This document shows, piece by piece, positions 27,343-36,641 of a stretch of DNA of 64,000 nt. Position 1 is the first letter of the stretch. Every line of letters starts with the position of its first letter. Origin of the DNA: JAJYKC01 sp963823105. GTDB lineage: Bacteria > Acidobacteriota > Terriglobia > Bryobacterales > Bryobacteraceae. The translations under genes were made by a program, and so were the position numbers. The DNA is taken from the NCBI GenBank assembly GCA_963823105.1, contig CAWGKC010000002.1:124001-188000 (forward strand), read 5' to 3'. The notes below the pieces were generated by a model. It was not told where the DNA came from. It searched no databases and saw only the letters and a list, made by a program, of their open reading frames with translations.

Positions 27343-29337
27343 ATGTGGGAGGAAGCCAAAAGCCGGCTGCGACGCCTCGGGCGCCTGGCTAAATTCACGC
27401 TCGCCGCCCTCGCTCTCTATGGGCTTCTGGTCTGGGCCGCTCCCTCAAGCACTTTCACGGTGATCGCCCAACTCGTGGTCGTCGCCTGTTGCTTTTGGCT
27501 AGCCGTCCGGGCGGCGCGCGCCGGCGTCCGCAAAGCCATTTGGGGCCTGCGCAACCGCCTCCTCGTCACCTATCTTTTCATCGCCGTCGTCCCGGTTTTG
27601 TTGATCGCCACTCTCGCCTTGCTCGCCGCCTGGGGCGTCGGCAACCAGATCACCCTCTTCCTGGCCACTTCCGAACTCGAACGCCGCGTAGACGCCCTGA
27701 AGTTCGCCAACCAGTCGCTCGCAAAAGCCAAGCCCGCCGAATGGAAATATGTCATGGAGGGCATGGGCGCGGGTTACTATGACAGCGAATTCCCCGGCGT
27801 CGGCTTCATCGCCCGCAACGCGGATGGCGTCGAAAAATGGCCGCCGGGGCAGACTGCGGAGGCGCCATCGGAGAAGTGGACGGACGCGAGCGGCGTGGTC
27901 TTGCTCGACGACGCTCCCTACGTTTGGGCGCACACGGTTAAAGACGGCGCGGACTTCTCTTCCTTCGCTCCGATCACTCCGAGGTTCCTCGCCTCCCTGG
28001 TTCCAGGCGTAGCCGTCTCGGCGCTCGAGGCGGTGCGCGACAAGGACGGATCCGCCGCCGGCGCCTCCGCCGTACAATTCGATCTGGATGGCCAGACGTA
28101 TCGGTTGAAGCGCGCCTCGCGCGACGCGATGCAGGCCAGATTGCCGCCTCCGGTGAACCGTTTCGATATCGATCTCGGCTGGATCCTGGCGATCTCGACC
28201 GCCAAATGGAACTCGCCGGATATCCAGGGAGGCGTCGTCCTCTCGGTTCACACACGGCCTTCGGTCCTGTTGAATATCCTCACGTCGCAGAACCTGGGCA
28301 AGCTAAATCTATTCCTGCCGATCGCGCTGGGTGTGGTCGCGATCTTGTTTCTCATCGTCGAGCTCATTTCGCTCGTCATCGGTGTCTCCCTCACCCGCAC
28401 CATCACCCGCGCCGTCTTCGATTTGTATCGCGGAACTCAGAAAGTCATCGAAGGCGACTTCTCCCACCGCATCCCCGTCCAGCGCAACGATCAACTCGGC
28501 GAGCTCACCACCTCCTTCAACGTCATGACCGGAAACGTCGAGCGTCTTCTCTCCGTCGCCACCGAAAAAGAGCGCATGGAGTCGGAGCTCGAAATCGCCC
28601 GCGAGGTTCAGAACCAGCTCTACCCCCGCATCGTTCCGGCCATGAAAAAACTGCGCCTCACCGCCGTCTGCAAGCCCGCCCGCACCGTCTCCGGCGACTA
28701 CTACGATTACTTGAGCATCGACGAGAACCGCATGGCTCTGTCCATCGGCGATGTCGCCGGCAAAGGCATCTCCGCCGCGCTTCTCATGGCCACGCTTCAG
28801 TCCTCCATCCGCGCTCAAATGCGCTCGGCCGTCGAGTACGCCGCCGCCGTCGACGGCGCGCCGCGGCCCTGCATTTCCACCTCCCGCTTCGTCTCCGAAC
28901 TCAACCGCCACGTCCACGCCTTCACCAGCCCGGAAAAATATTCCACGTTTTGTTTCGGCGTCTACGACGACCTCTCCGGCGTCTTCTCCTACACCAACGC
29001 CGGCCACCTCCCGCCCATTCTCATCCGCGACGGCGTCCCCTCCACGCTCGACGTCAACGGCATGGTCGTCGGAGCCTTTCCCTTCGCGAAATACGAAGAG
29101 AGCAGCCTCCAACTTCGCGCCGGCGATCTTCTGCTGTGCTACACAGACGGCATCACCGAGCCGGAGAACGCCTATGGCGAAATGTTCGGCGAGGAGCGCC
29201 TCATCGATCTCGTCGCGAAGAACTCCGGCGGCGACGACGCCAAACTGATCGACGTGGTCATCGAGGCCGTCGAGGAATGGTACGGTTCCAGCGAACAGTT
29301 CGACGACATGACCATCCTCCTCGCGCGTAAACAATGA
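27343..29337 (+). CDS. Membrane-bound RsbU/SpoIIE-type Ser/Thr phosphatase with HAMP
   Basis: A 664-aa protein: two N-terminal membrane helices (about 18-55), another at about 69-95, an extracytoplasmic sensor region (about 96-320), a membrane helix near 328-350, a HAMP-like linker, a short coiled coil (ATEKERMESELEIAREVQNQL) and a PP2C SpoIIE phosphatase domain (about 440-660) with SGDYYDY, SIGDVAGKGISAALLMA and YTDGITEPEN metal-binding Asp/Gly motifs. It probably dephosphorylates an anti-sigma-factor antagonist. No such partner is in the window. Six bases after LOG, so in the same operon. Confidence 0.9.
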   Translation: MWEEAKSRLRRLGRLAKFTLAALALYGLLVWAAPSSTFTVIAQLVVVACCFWLAVRAARAGVRKAIWGLRNRLLVTYLFIAVVPVLLIATLALLAAWGVGNQITLFLATSELERRVDALKFANQSLAKAKPAEWKYVMEGMGAGYYDSEFPGVGFIARNADGVEKWPPGQTAEAPSEKWTDASGVVLLDDAPYVWAHTVKDGADFSSFAPITPRFLASLVPGVAVSALEAVRDKDGSAAGASAVQFDLDGQTYRLKRASRDAMQARLPPPVNRFDIDLGWILAISTAKWNSPDIQGGVVLSVHTRPSVLLNILTSQNLGKLNLFLPIALGVVAILFLIVELISLVIGVSLTRTITRAVFDLYRGTQKVIEGDFSHRIPVQRNDQLGELTTSFNVMTGNVERLLSVATEKERMESELEIAREVQNQLYPRIVPAMKKLRLTAVCKPARTVSGDYYDYLSIDENRMALSIGDVAGKGISAALLMATLQSSIRAQMRSAVEYAAAVDGAPRPCISTSRFVSELNRHVHAFTSPEKYSTFCFGVYDDLSGVFSYTNAGHLPPILIRDGVPSTLDVNGMVVGAFPFAKYEESSLQLRAGDLLLCYTDGITEPENAYGEMFGEERLIDLVAKNSGGDDAKLIDVVIEAVEEWYGSSEQFDDMTILLARKQ

Positions 29338-29359
29338 CGCCGTCCCTGCGAGTCCGCCC

Positions 29360-30907
29360 ATGAAAGCCCTCACCGCCGCGCAGATGCGCGAAGTGGACCG
29401 CCTCACCATCGAGCGCGGCATCCCCGGCCTCATCCTCATGGAGAACGCCGCCCACCGCGTCGTCGAAATTCTCGAGCGTCTCTTCTCCCCGCTCCCCTCC
29501 CAGCGCATCGCCGTCTTTTGCGGCAAGGGCAATAACGGCGGCGACGGCCTCGCCATCGCCCGTCTGCTCCATGTCCGCTTCCATCCCGCCGCGTTGCACG
29601 TCGTTCTCGCCGCGCCTCCGGAGGAGCTCAAAGGCGACGCGGCCGCGAATTTCCGCATGCTCGAAGCGGCCGGAGGAATCGCCCTTCTCGAAACCACCGC
29701 CGAAATGCACCGCGCCACCGTCGTCGTCGACGCTCTGCTCGGCACCGGTCTCGAAGGTCCCGCCCGCGGCAGAGCGCTCGATCTCATCCGCGAAATCAAC
29801 GCCGGTTTCCCCGCCGCCAAAATCGTCGCCGTCGACGTCCCCTCCGGCATGGAGAGCGACCGTCCGCAACTCGACGGCGAATTCGTCCGCGCCTGCCACA
29901 CTATCACCTTCACCGCCCCAAAAATCTGCCACGTCCTCGCTCCCTCCTGCGACCACATGGGCGAAATCCACATCGTCCCCATCGGCTCTCCCGCCGAACT
30001 CTACGACCACGACCCCTCCCTCTTCCTTTCCCTCTCCGAACCCTCCGCCTTCGCCCATCTCTTCCAACCCCGCCCCCTCGAATCGAATAAAGGCGGCTAT
30101 GGCCACGCCCTGGTAATCGCCGGCGCCCGCGGCAAAACCGGCGCCGCCGCCATGGCTGGCCTCGCCGCCCTCCGCGCCGGAGCCGGCCTCGTCACCGTCG
30201 CCTCCGCCGCCTCCGCCATCCCCACCATCGCCGCCCACGCCGCCGAGTTGATGACCGAACCCCTTCCCGAAACCGCTTCCGGTTCCGTCTCCCTCGAATT
30301 CCTCGATCCAAAAATATTCCCAACCCTCCTTGCGAAGAAAAACGTCGTCGCCTGCGGCCCCGGACTCGGTGAACACCCCGAAACCGTCGCCGCCGTCCGC
30401 CGCCTGGTGAACGAATCCGCCCTACCGATGGTCCTCGACGCCGACGCTCTCAACGCCCTCGACGGCGCAGAGATCGGCCTCGCCGGTCCCCGCATCCTCA
30501 CGCCCCACCCCGGCGAAATGTCGCGCCTATGCGGCCTCTCCATCCCCGAAGTTCAAGCGGACCGCGTCGGCGTCGCCCGCTCCTTCGCCCAACGCCATCG
30601 CCTCTGGCTAGTCCTCAAAGGCAACCGCAGCCTCATCGCCTCGCCCGAAGGCGCGGTCTGGGTCAACCCCACTGGCTCGCCCGCCATGGCCACCGCCGGC
30701 ACCGGCGATATCCTCACCGGAATGATCGCCGGACTCCTCGCCCAATTCCCCCAGGACATCCTCTCCGTCCTCCTCGCCGCGGTCTGGCTGCACGGCCGCG
30801 CCGGCCAACTCGCCGCCCTTTCGCTCGGCGAAAAATGCGTCATCGCCGGCGACCTCCTCCGCTTCTTGCCCGGCGCGATGCGGGAGTGTGCCCTTGAGCC
30901 GGAGTGA
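29360..30907 (+). CDS. nnr: Bifunctional NAD(P)H-hydrate repair enzyme (epimerase/dehydratase)
   Basis: A 515-aa fusion. Residues about 1-220 are the YjeF_N NAD(P)HX epimerase (GKGNNGGDGLAIARLL, VVDALLGTGLEG, VDVPSGMESD); about 230-510 are the ribokinase-like ADP-dependent dehydratase (GGYGHALVIAGARGKTGAAA, LTPHPGEMSRL, MATAGTGDILTGMIAGLL). It repairs hydrated NAD(P)H. The last 20 bases overlap the tsaE start region, so translation is coupled. Family fusion and length are usual. Confidence 0.95.
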   Translation: MKALTAAQMREVDRLTIERGIPGLILMENAAHRVVEILERLFSPLPSQRIAVFCGKGNNGGDGLAIARLLHVRFHPAALHVVLAAPPEELKGDAAANFRMLEAAGGIALLETTAEMHRATVVVDALLGTGLEGPARGRALDLIREINAGFPAAKIVAVDVPSGMESDRPQLDGEFVRACHTITFTAPKICHVLAPSCDHMGEIHIVPIGSPAELYDHDPSLFLSLSEPSAFAHLFQPRPLESNKGGYGHALVIAGARGKTGAAAMAGLAALRAGAGLVTVASAASAIPTIAAHAAELMTEPLPETASGSVSLEFLDPKIFPTLLAKKNVVACGPGLGEHPETVAAVRRLVNESALPMVLDADALNALDGAEIGLAGPRILTPHPGEMSRLCGLSIPEVQADRVGVARSFAQRHRLWLVLKGNRSLIASPEGAVWVNPTGSPAMATAGTGDILTGMIAGLLAQFPQDILSVLLAAVWLHGRAGQLAALSLGEKCVIAGDLLRFLPGAMRECALEPE

Positions 30908-31340
30908 CACCCGGGTATTCGAAACGCACTCCGCCGAGGAGACCGTCTCCCTCGGCGCTTCCCTCGCCCGCGAATTCACCCCGCCCGCCGTCGTTCTCTT
31001 AATCGGCAATCTCGGCGCCGGCAAAACGACCCTCGCCAAAGGCATCGTCGAGGGCCTCGGCGCCGCCTCCCCCGACGACGTCTCCAGCCCCACCTACACT
31101 CTCGTCCACGAATACGGCGGCGGCGCCCGCGCCAAGGTCTACCACATCGATCTATACCGTCTCGACCGCCTGGAGCAGCTCGCCGCCCTCGGCCTCGACG
31201 AAATCTTCGACGCCCCCGCCGTCGTCCTTCTCGAATGGGCGGAGCGCTTCCCCGAATCTCTTCCCGCGAACCGCTGGGAAATCCGCCTCACCCCTCAAGG
31301 CGAAGACGCCCGCCGAATCGAAGTGCTCCGCCTCCCATGA
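30888..31340 (+). CDS. tsaE: TsaE, tRNA t6A37 biosynthesis ATPase
   Basis: A 150-aa P-loop ATPase needed with TsaB, TsaC and TsaD to make t6A37 of tRNA. Walker A is IGNLGAGKTTLAKG (about 39-52), then SSPTYTLVHEY and HIDLYRLD, LLEWAERFPESLP, the TsaE signature set. GTG at 30888 is used here; a TTG six bases on is also possible. The stop TGA overlaps the next gene (ATGA). Confidence 0.94.
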   Translation: MPLSRSDTRVFETHSAEETVSLGASLAREFTPPAVVLLIGNLGAGKTTLAKGIVEGLGAASPDDVSSPTYTLVHEYGGGARAKVYHIDLYRLDRLEQLAALGLDEIFDAPAVVLLEWAERFPESLPANRWEIRLTPQGEDARRIEVLRLP

Positions 31341-31891
31341 CCGAGATCGTCACCGACCGCCTCCTGCTCCGCCGCTGGCGCCCCTCGGACCGCGAACCAT
31401 TCGCCGCGCTCAACGCCGATCCCCGCGTCATGGAGTTCATGCCCGCCACGCTCTCCCGCGCTGCGAGCGACGCCCTCATCCTCCGCATCGAGGATCACTT
31501 CGCCCGCCACGGCTTCGGTCTCTGGGCGGCCGAACTCCGCGCGGACTCGTCCTTCCTCGGCTTCATCGGCCTATCCGTCCCCGCCTTCGACGCCCACTTC
31601 ACCCCCTGCGTAGAAATCGGCTGGCGTCTCGCCGCCGCGTATTGGCGTCAAGGCCTCGCTACCGAGGGAGCCCGCGAAGCCGTCCGCCACGCCTTCGAAT
31701 CCCTCGGCCTCCCCTCCCTCGTCTCCTTCACCGTCCCTACAAATCTCCCCTCCCGCCGCGTCATGGAAAAACTCGGCATGACTCACGACGCATCCGACGA
31801 CTTCGACCATCCCGCCCTGCCGCCCGGCCACCCTCTGCGCCGCCACGTCCTCTACCGTTTACTCAATCGCCGCGCTGCGCCGCTCCATTAG
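31337..31891 (+). CDS. GNAT acetyltransferase (RimJ/RimL-like)
   Basis: A 184-aa GNAT protein: TDRLLLRRWRPSDREPFAALNAD, then an AWRLAAAYWRQGLATEG acetyl-CoA loop and SRRVMEKLGMTHD. Sequence type is that of RimJ/RimL ribosomal N-acetyltransferases and their relatives. ATG 31337 overlaps the TsaE stop. Its 3' end overlaps a convergent second GNAT gene by 33 bases. Substrate unknown. Confidence 0.85.
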   Translation: MTEIVTDRLLLRRWRPSDREPFAALNADPRVMEFMPATLSRAASDALILRIEDHFARHGFGLWAAELRADSSFLGFIGLSVPAFDAHFTPCVEIGWRLAAAYWRQGLATEGAREAVRHAFESLGLPSLVSFTVPTNLPSRRVMEKLGMTHDASDDFDHPALPPGHPLRRHVLYRLLNRRAAPLH

Positions 31892-32329
31892 CAACACATC
31901 TCGCCAGCGCCCATCCATTCTGCCGATCCGCTCCCGCGTCCCCACAATCCGAAACCCGGCCTTCTGGTGAAGCTCCACGCTCGCCCGGTTCTCCGGAAAA
32001 ATGCCGGCTTGCAGCGTCCAGATTCCCTCGGCTTCCGACTCTTCAATTAACCGCGACAGCAGCGCCATCCCAATCCCCATCCCCCGCGCCTCCGCGCTCA
32101 CGTACACGCTCACCTCCGCCACGCCCGCATACACCGCCCGGCTCGAAATCGGACTCAGCGCCGCCCATCCCACGACGTCCCCACCCCCGCGCGCCACCAA
32201 CCGGCACCGCTTTAAATGTCCGCCGTCCCAGCGCTCCCACTCCGGCGCCGAGTTCTCGAACGTCGCGTTCCCCGTTGCGATGCCCTCCAGATAGATCGCC
32301 CGCACCGCCGGCCAATCGCCCGCCTCCAT
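31859..32329 (-). CDS. GNAT acetyltransferase (phosphinothricin acetyltransferase-like)
   Basis: A 156-aa GNAT with VAEVSVYVSAEARGMGIGMALLSRL (acetyl-CoA loop RGMGIG) and FPENRASVELHQKAGFRIVG, typical of the PAT/MnaT family. The start at 32329 is the only ATG in frame after the upstream TGA, so the usual N-terminal IRPA-like strand is a few residues short. Convergent with the preceding GNAT. It lies 40 bases after purS, possibly co-transcribed. Confidence 0.82.
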   Translation of the reverse strand: MEAGDWPAVRAIYLEGIATGNATFENSAPEWERWDGGHLKRCRLVARGGGDVVGWAALSPISSRAVYAGVAEVSVYVSAEARGMGIGMALLSRLIEESEAEGIWTLQAGIFPENRASVELHQKAGFRIVGTRERIGRMDGRWRDVLLMERRSAAIE

Positions 32330-32369
32330 CGAATCGACCGCGATCGGACCTGCCGCCGCCCACGACCCC

Positions 32370-32615
32370 TCAGTCGCCGAATTCCACCCGGTACTCTTCG
32401 ATCACCGGATTCGCCAGCACGTCCCGCGCGATCTGATCGATCTCCACCTCGGCCTTCGCCCGGTCCGCCCCCGGCTCCAGCGCGATTTCGAAATACTTCC
32501 CTTGCCTCACCGACGCGATCTCGCCATGCCCCATCCCCGCCAGCGCCCGCCGGATCGTCTGCCCCTGCGGATCGAGCACCGTCTTTTTCAAAGATACGTA
32601 AACGAAGGCTGTCAT
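32370..32615 (-). CDS. purS: PurS, small subunit of FGAM synthase
   Basis: An 81-aa protein (MTAFVYVSLKKTVLDPQGQT) with DQIARDVLANPVIEEYRVEF at the end, the PurS signature. It forms the PurSQL formylglycinamidine ribonucleotide synthase complex. ATG 32615 is chosen over an extension to 32843, which has no similarity. purQ and purL are not adjacent here. Confidence 0.9.
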   Translation of the reverse strand: MTAFVYVSLKKTVLDPQGQTIRRALAGMGHGEIASVRQGKYFEIALEPGADRAKAEVEIDQIARDVLANPVIEEYRVEFGD

Positions 32616-32654
32616 CTCTTTCCACTGTACTATTCTGTTAACTGGAGGGCCGTC

Positions 32655-33848
32655 ATGGCTCACGGAATCGCCCTGCCCGGCGCGCAAGCGCCATCCATCC
32701 CTATCGCCGCTCGGTCCGCGGGCCGTGTCCCCTGGTACGTCTGGTGCTGCGTCCTCGCCACCACTTCGGCCACCATCGGCGGCGTCTGGGACATCTCTTG
32801 GCACGAAAGCATCGGCCGCGATAGCTTTTGGACCCCCGCCCACATGCTCATCTACCTGTGCGGCATCCTCGCCGGCCTCGGCTGCGGCTTCTTAATTCTC
32901 TCCACCACCTTCGACCCCGCCGCGCCATTGCACAATGCCTCCGTCCGCCTCTGGGGATTCCGCGGCCCGCTCGGAGCCTTCATCGCCGCCTGGGGCGGCA
33001 TCGCCATGATCGTCTCCGCCCCCTTCGACAATTGGTGGCACAACGCTTATGGCCTCGACGTGAAAGTCCTCAGCCCGCCCCACGTCGTTCTCATCCTCGG
33101 CCTCCTCTCCATCCGCTTCGGCACGCTCATCCTCATCCTCGCCGCCATGAACCGCGCCTCCGGCCCCTTACGCCGCCGTCTCGATTGGCTCTTCCTCTAT
33201 ATCGGACCCTCTTCCTCGGCGGCATGATCGGCGCTTTCATGGAACAGAACCTCCGCGTCTTTATGCATGGCGCGCGCTTCTATCTCATCGCCGCCATCTT
33301 CGTCCCGCTCGTCCTCGCCGCTCTCGCCCGCGCCTCCTCCGGCGCCTGGCCCGCCACGCTCGTCAACCGCCATCCTCTCCCTCATCGCCTGCCTCTTCGT
33401 CTGGATTCTCCCGCTCGTCCCCGCCGCCCCCAAGCTCGGCCCCGTTTACCAGAACCTCACCCACCTCGTCCCGCCCGACTTCCCCAAACTCTACCTCTTC
33501 GGCGCCATCGCGTTCGACCTCGTCCGCCGCCTCGCGTCGAACAAATCCTGGAACGATTGGAAACTCGCCTCCGCCGGCGGCGTCGCCTTCCTCGCCGCTT
33601 TCCTCGCCGTCCAATGGCCCTTCGCCGATTTCCTCATGTCCCCCGCCTCCCGCAACTGGTTCTTCGCCACCCAAAACTTCCCCTACATGCTGCCGTCCTC
33701 CTCCGAATGGGTCCGCAACATCTTCGTCCCCACCGAATCCTCGCCCGCCCAATTCACAATTCGCATGTTTTTCGCCTTCCTCGCGGCGATTCTATCCACC
33801 CGCGCCGGCCTCGCCTGGGGCGCGTGGATGCGCCGCGTTCAACGCTGA
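32655..33848 (+). pseudogene. Polytopic membrane protein with two compensating frameshifts
   Basis: ATG 32655 opens MAHGIALPGAQAPSIPIAAR and a polytopic protein. After LFLYIG near 33210 the hydrophobic reading moves to another frame (TLFLGGMIGAFMEQNLRVFM, then HGARFYLIAAIFVPLVLAAL), and near 33365 returns to the first frame (AILSLIACLFVWILPLVPAA) to the stop at 33848. The total is a whole number of codons (397 aa if repaired), as one deletion plus one insertion would give. As it stands the product stops at 33227. No family recognised; a conserved acidobacterial membrane protein is possible. Confidence 0.6.
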
Positions 33849-33936
33849 ACCCGAACCACCCCGTGAATTCGCGTCTGAAACGCCTCCAATTCACTTATAC
33901 TCATTTTGTTAATTCGCAAAATTAGGGAGTGTAGCT

Positions 33937-34836
33937 ATGGCAACTATTCTCGATTATTACAATTTGCAACGAGGCGACCTCGTCTACGGAATCGGCGACG
34001 AAATCAACAAATATCTCGACCACCTCTATAACAACGGAAAACTCGCGACCACCTTCACCGCGATGAAGCTAAAAACGGATCGCTACGCCGCCATCAACAC
34101 CTACAACCGAGCCCTCGTCACCAAAGCCTTCACCATGAACGGGACGAACATCGAGGTCGACCTCGCCAAAATCCGGGACGCGGCGCCCGGAGTGGATGGG
34201 AGCACCACCAAGTCCGGCTACACCAAGCACTACATCGGCCAGCTCCTCGCTTCTCCCAAGTTCAGCCCCTCTACCGTCTCCGGCGACCTCGATGATCCTT
34301 CGAGCGACAAACTCAAAACCGCCTTGCTCAAGGGCCGCGACAACGTCAACCAATCCACCGACCCCGCCGACGTCGCCGCCGCCGCCAAGGAACTCGCCAT
34401 CCGCCGTTCCTGCAAATTCGGAATCGAGTACGTCCTCAAACTCGACAAAGCCATGATTCACTACGTCCTCGACGGCATGGATATGTTGAAGGTGGCCCAA
34501 AAGGACTGGTTCGACAAGACCATCCCTCGCATGGGCGCTTCCATCAGTTTCCGCAAGATCTCCATCTGCACCACTGAGCTGCGTTATCTCTTCCGCAACT
34601 GGGGCCGCATCGGACCCACCGGCCGCGTCAAGTTCTATTACAACTACACGGAAATCGTTCCTCCTTGGACCGACGACTTCTTCAAAGCCACGAAGCAATG
34701 GGCCGATTACGCCAAGCATCTCGCCGAGAAACACCTCGCTACGAGAAACGCCACCATCCTCGGTTTCTACGCCACGGCTAAATACAAGGAAACCGTCGAG
34801 GAATATCACAAAGTCGCCGGCGGCATGGAGATCTAA
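33937..34836 (+). CDS. Unknown 299-aa soluble protein
   Basis: Not recognised. It starts MATILDYYNLQRGDLVYGIG behind GGGAG, in a comparatively AT-rich leader (33850-33936). No signal peptide or membrane helix. Seen: a basic and aromatic C-terminal half with HYVLDGMDMLKVAQKDWFDK, a SICTTELRYLFRNWGR motif and VKFYYNYTEIVPPW. Codon usage looks less extremely GC-rich than its neighbours. Its TAA coincides with the likely stop of the convergent GT39-like gene (shared CTAA). Could be an imported gene; function unknown. Confidence 0.7.
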   Translation: MATILDYYNLQRGDLVYGIGDEINKYLDHLYNNGKLATTFTAMKLKTDRYAAINTYNRALVTKAFTMNGTNIEVDLAKIRDAAPGVDGSTTKSGYTKHYIGQLLASPKFSPSTVSGDLDDPSSDKLKTALLKGRDNVNQSTDPADVAAAAKELAIRRSCKFGIEYVLKLDKAMIHYVLDGMDMLKVAQKDWFDKTIPRMGASISFRKISICTTELRYLFRNWGRIGPTGRVKFYYNYTEIVPPWTDDFFKATKQWADYAKHLAEKHLATRNATILGFYATAKYKETVEEYHKVAGGMEI

Positions 34837-36063
34837 CCGCGAACCCGCGTCCTCGATCGTCGCCATTCCCCACACCGCCACCGCATCCAGCAGCATCACC
34901 ATCGGATCCACCGGCAGCCGGTACCGCGGCAGGGCCAGCGTCAAATAATACGCCCACGGAACCACCACCGGAAATGCCGCCAGCGGAATCGCATACTCGC
35001 TTCGCTTCCGCGCCAGCACAACGATCCCCAACAACGCCCCCACCGCCGCCGCCAAGTTAAACACCAGCACCGACCGCGACCACAACGAGTGCCCCTCCGA
35101 AAAATACCCCACCGGGTCCGTCGTCCCTCCCGACCACACCGCCACGAACCGCCGCGAAATCAAATGCCACTCCCGGCCCGGATGCGAAACCATATATTCT
35201 TCCGCCAAACGCCGCTTCTCCCGCATATACGAAATCTCGCCCATCGCCTCATACTTCGCCCGCTCTTCCGTATCGCGAATCGGATGCCCCTCGCCCTTCC
35301 AAACGTCGCGCGCCAGCTCGCTGTTTCCCATGTACAACTGCAATCCCAACACGCTGCGCAGCGGCACAAAAGCGTGGAACACGCGATAATTCCGCACCGT
35401 CCACGGCACGCAGCACAACGCCGCCACGCCCGCCGCCAACGCCACCCGCCGCGCCCAACCCCTTCCTTCGCGCCGCCTCCGCCATGCCGCCCACCCCAAT
35501 AGAAACGGCATCGCCGCAACCAACGTCGCATTCGTCAGCGCGATGAATCCCCACAACAATCCGTAGCCCAACCACGCCCGCGCCCGCCGCGATTCGGCCA
35601 GCTTCAGCGTCGCCCACAACGCGACCGCCGCCAGCAGCGCCGCGATGGACGCGTCCCACACGCTCTCGACAGCCAGCAAAATCGCGTTCGGAAAAATCGC
35701 CCAAAGCCACCCCGCGCCCGCGCCCACCCCCGTCCCGCCCACGCGCTTCCCAACAAAGTACACCGGAACGCACGTCCCCGCGCTCGCCAGAATATTCAAC
35801 GTGATCGCCGCCAGGAACGCCGCGAACGTATACACGCCAAAGATTCGGAAAATCCCCGCGATCAACAGCGGATACACCGGCGTGATCCACGCCGTCGGCC
35901 CCGTGTCCACGCGGAACGGCGACGCGAACCCTTTCCCGTCGGCCAGCGAATGCGCGATGTTGCCCGATTCGAACAGAAACGGAATCGTGCCCAGCGCCCG
36001 CTGCGGATTATGGCTGGCATAATTCCACGCGAAAAAAATCCGCAGCGCCAGCGCCACCGCCAC
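34833..36063 (-). CDS. GT39/ArnT-like membrane glycosyltransferase, probable late frameshift
   Basis: A polytopic protein (MAVALALRIFFAWNYASHNP, then TGPTAWITPVYPLLIAGIFR) with about ten helices and a first-loop acidic residue of the PMT/GT39 type that transfers sugars from polyprenyl phosphate. Coding similarity runs to about 34840 (PMVMLLDAVAVWGMATIED). In the frame as sequenced no stop occurs and it runs antisense through the next gene to 34069; a TAG at 34835-34833 in the neighbouring frame, overlapping the neighbour's TAA, is probably the true end, implying one inserted base. The start may lie further upstream (RRAWHLAAIV in frame). Confidence 0.68.
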
Positions 36064-36103
36064 GATGGCCGCCAGATGCCACGCCCGCCTTCTTTTTTCG
36101 CCG

Positions 36104-36604
36104 CTAATTCTTCGCCGCCACCGAGCCGAGTTCCTTGCTCGTCGGCCCCGCCGGTTCCGCCGTCCAATTCTCCCGCTTCACCAAACTCTGGTCGCTGAAA
36201 AACGTCCGGCGCCCCGTGCTTCCGAACGTAATCGGCGCGGCATTCACCGTGTACCCTCCCGGCGTGGAGGTCATCGTGAACGCGTAGCCCTGTTTGGTGC
36301 CCAGCGCCAAATCGGCCGGAATCAAATCGGCCGCCGCCGGCCCCGCCGTCCCGCTCGTCGGCGGCCCCAACTCCTGCAGCGAAGCCGCGTACCGCCCGAA
36401 CTGCGAATAATATTGCTGCTGCGCGGTGTTGATCGTCTGCACCGCTTGAATCGCGCCCATCTCCTGCGCTTGCATCCGCGCGCTGGTCAGCTTCGGCACC
36501 GCCACCGCCAGGATAATCAGGATGATCGCGATCACGATCAACAATTCCACCAGCGAGAACCCGCCGGAACGCCGCCGCCGCCGCAATCTGTCGTTCATAT
36601 CCAT
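36104..36604 (-). CDS. Type IV pilin-like/pseudopilin
   Basis: A 166-aa protein with a basic leader and the type III signal RRRRRSGGFSLVELLIVIAI: cleavage before Phe after the Gly, Glu at position +5, then a long helix with ARMQAQEMGAIQAVQTINTA. This is the class of PilA/PilE and GspG-like pilins, processed by PilD. The C-terminal globular part (about 60-166) has no visible cysteine pair. ATG 36604 is followed by another ATG two codons on. Located between the GT39 and kdsA genes. Confidence 0.85.
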   Translation of the reverse strand: MDMNDRLRRRRRSGGFSLVELLIVIAIILIILAVAVPKLTSARMQAQEMGAIQAVQTINTAQQQYYSQFGRYAASLQELGPPTSGTAGPAAADLIPADLALGTKQGYAFTMTSTPGGYTVNAAPITFGSTGRRTFFSDQSLVKRENWTAEPAGPTSKELGSVAAKN

Positions 36605-36641
36605 TATTATGACGCCGCCCGCGCCCGCCGCGTGCAACCCG

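Noticed and set aside
28309..29982. Open 557-codon frame on the minus strand across the RsbU and Nnr genes
   Set aside because: It is antisense to two clear families and has no similarity; GC-rich coding strands commonly leave long antisense frames.
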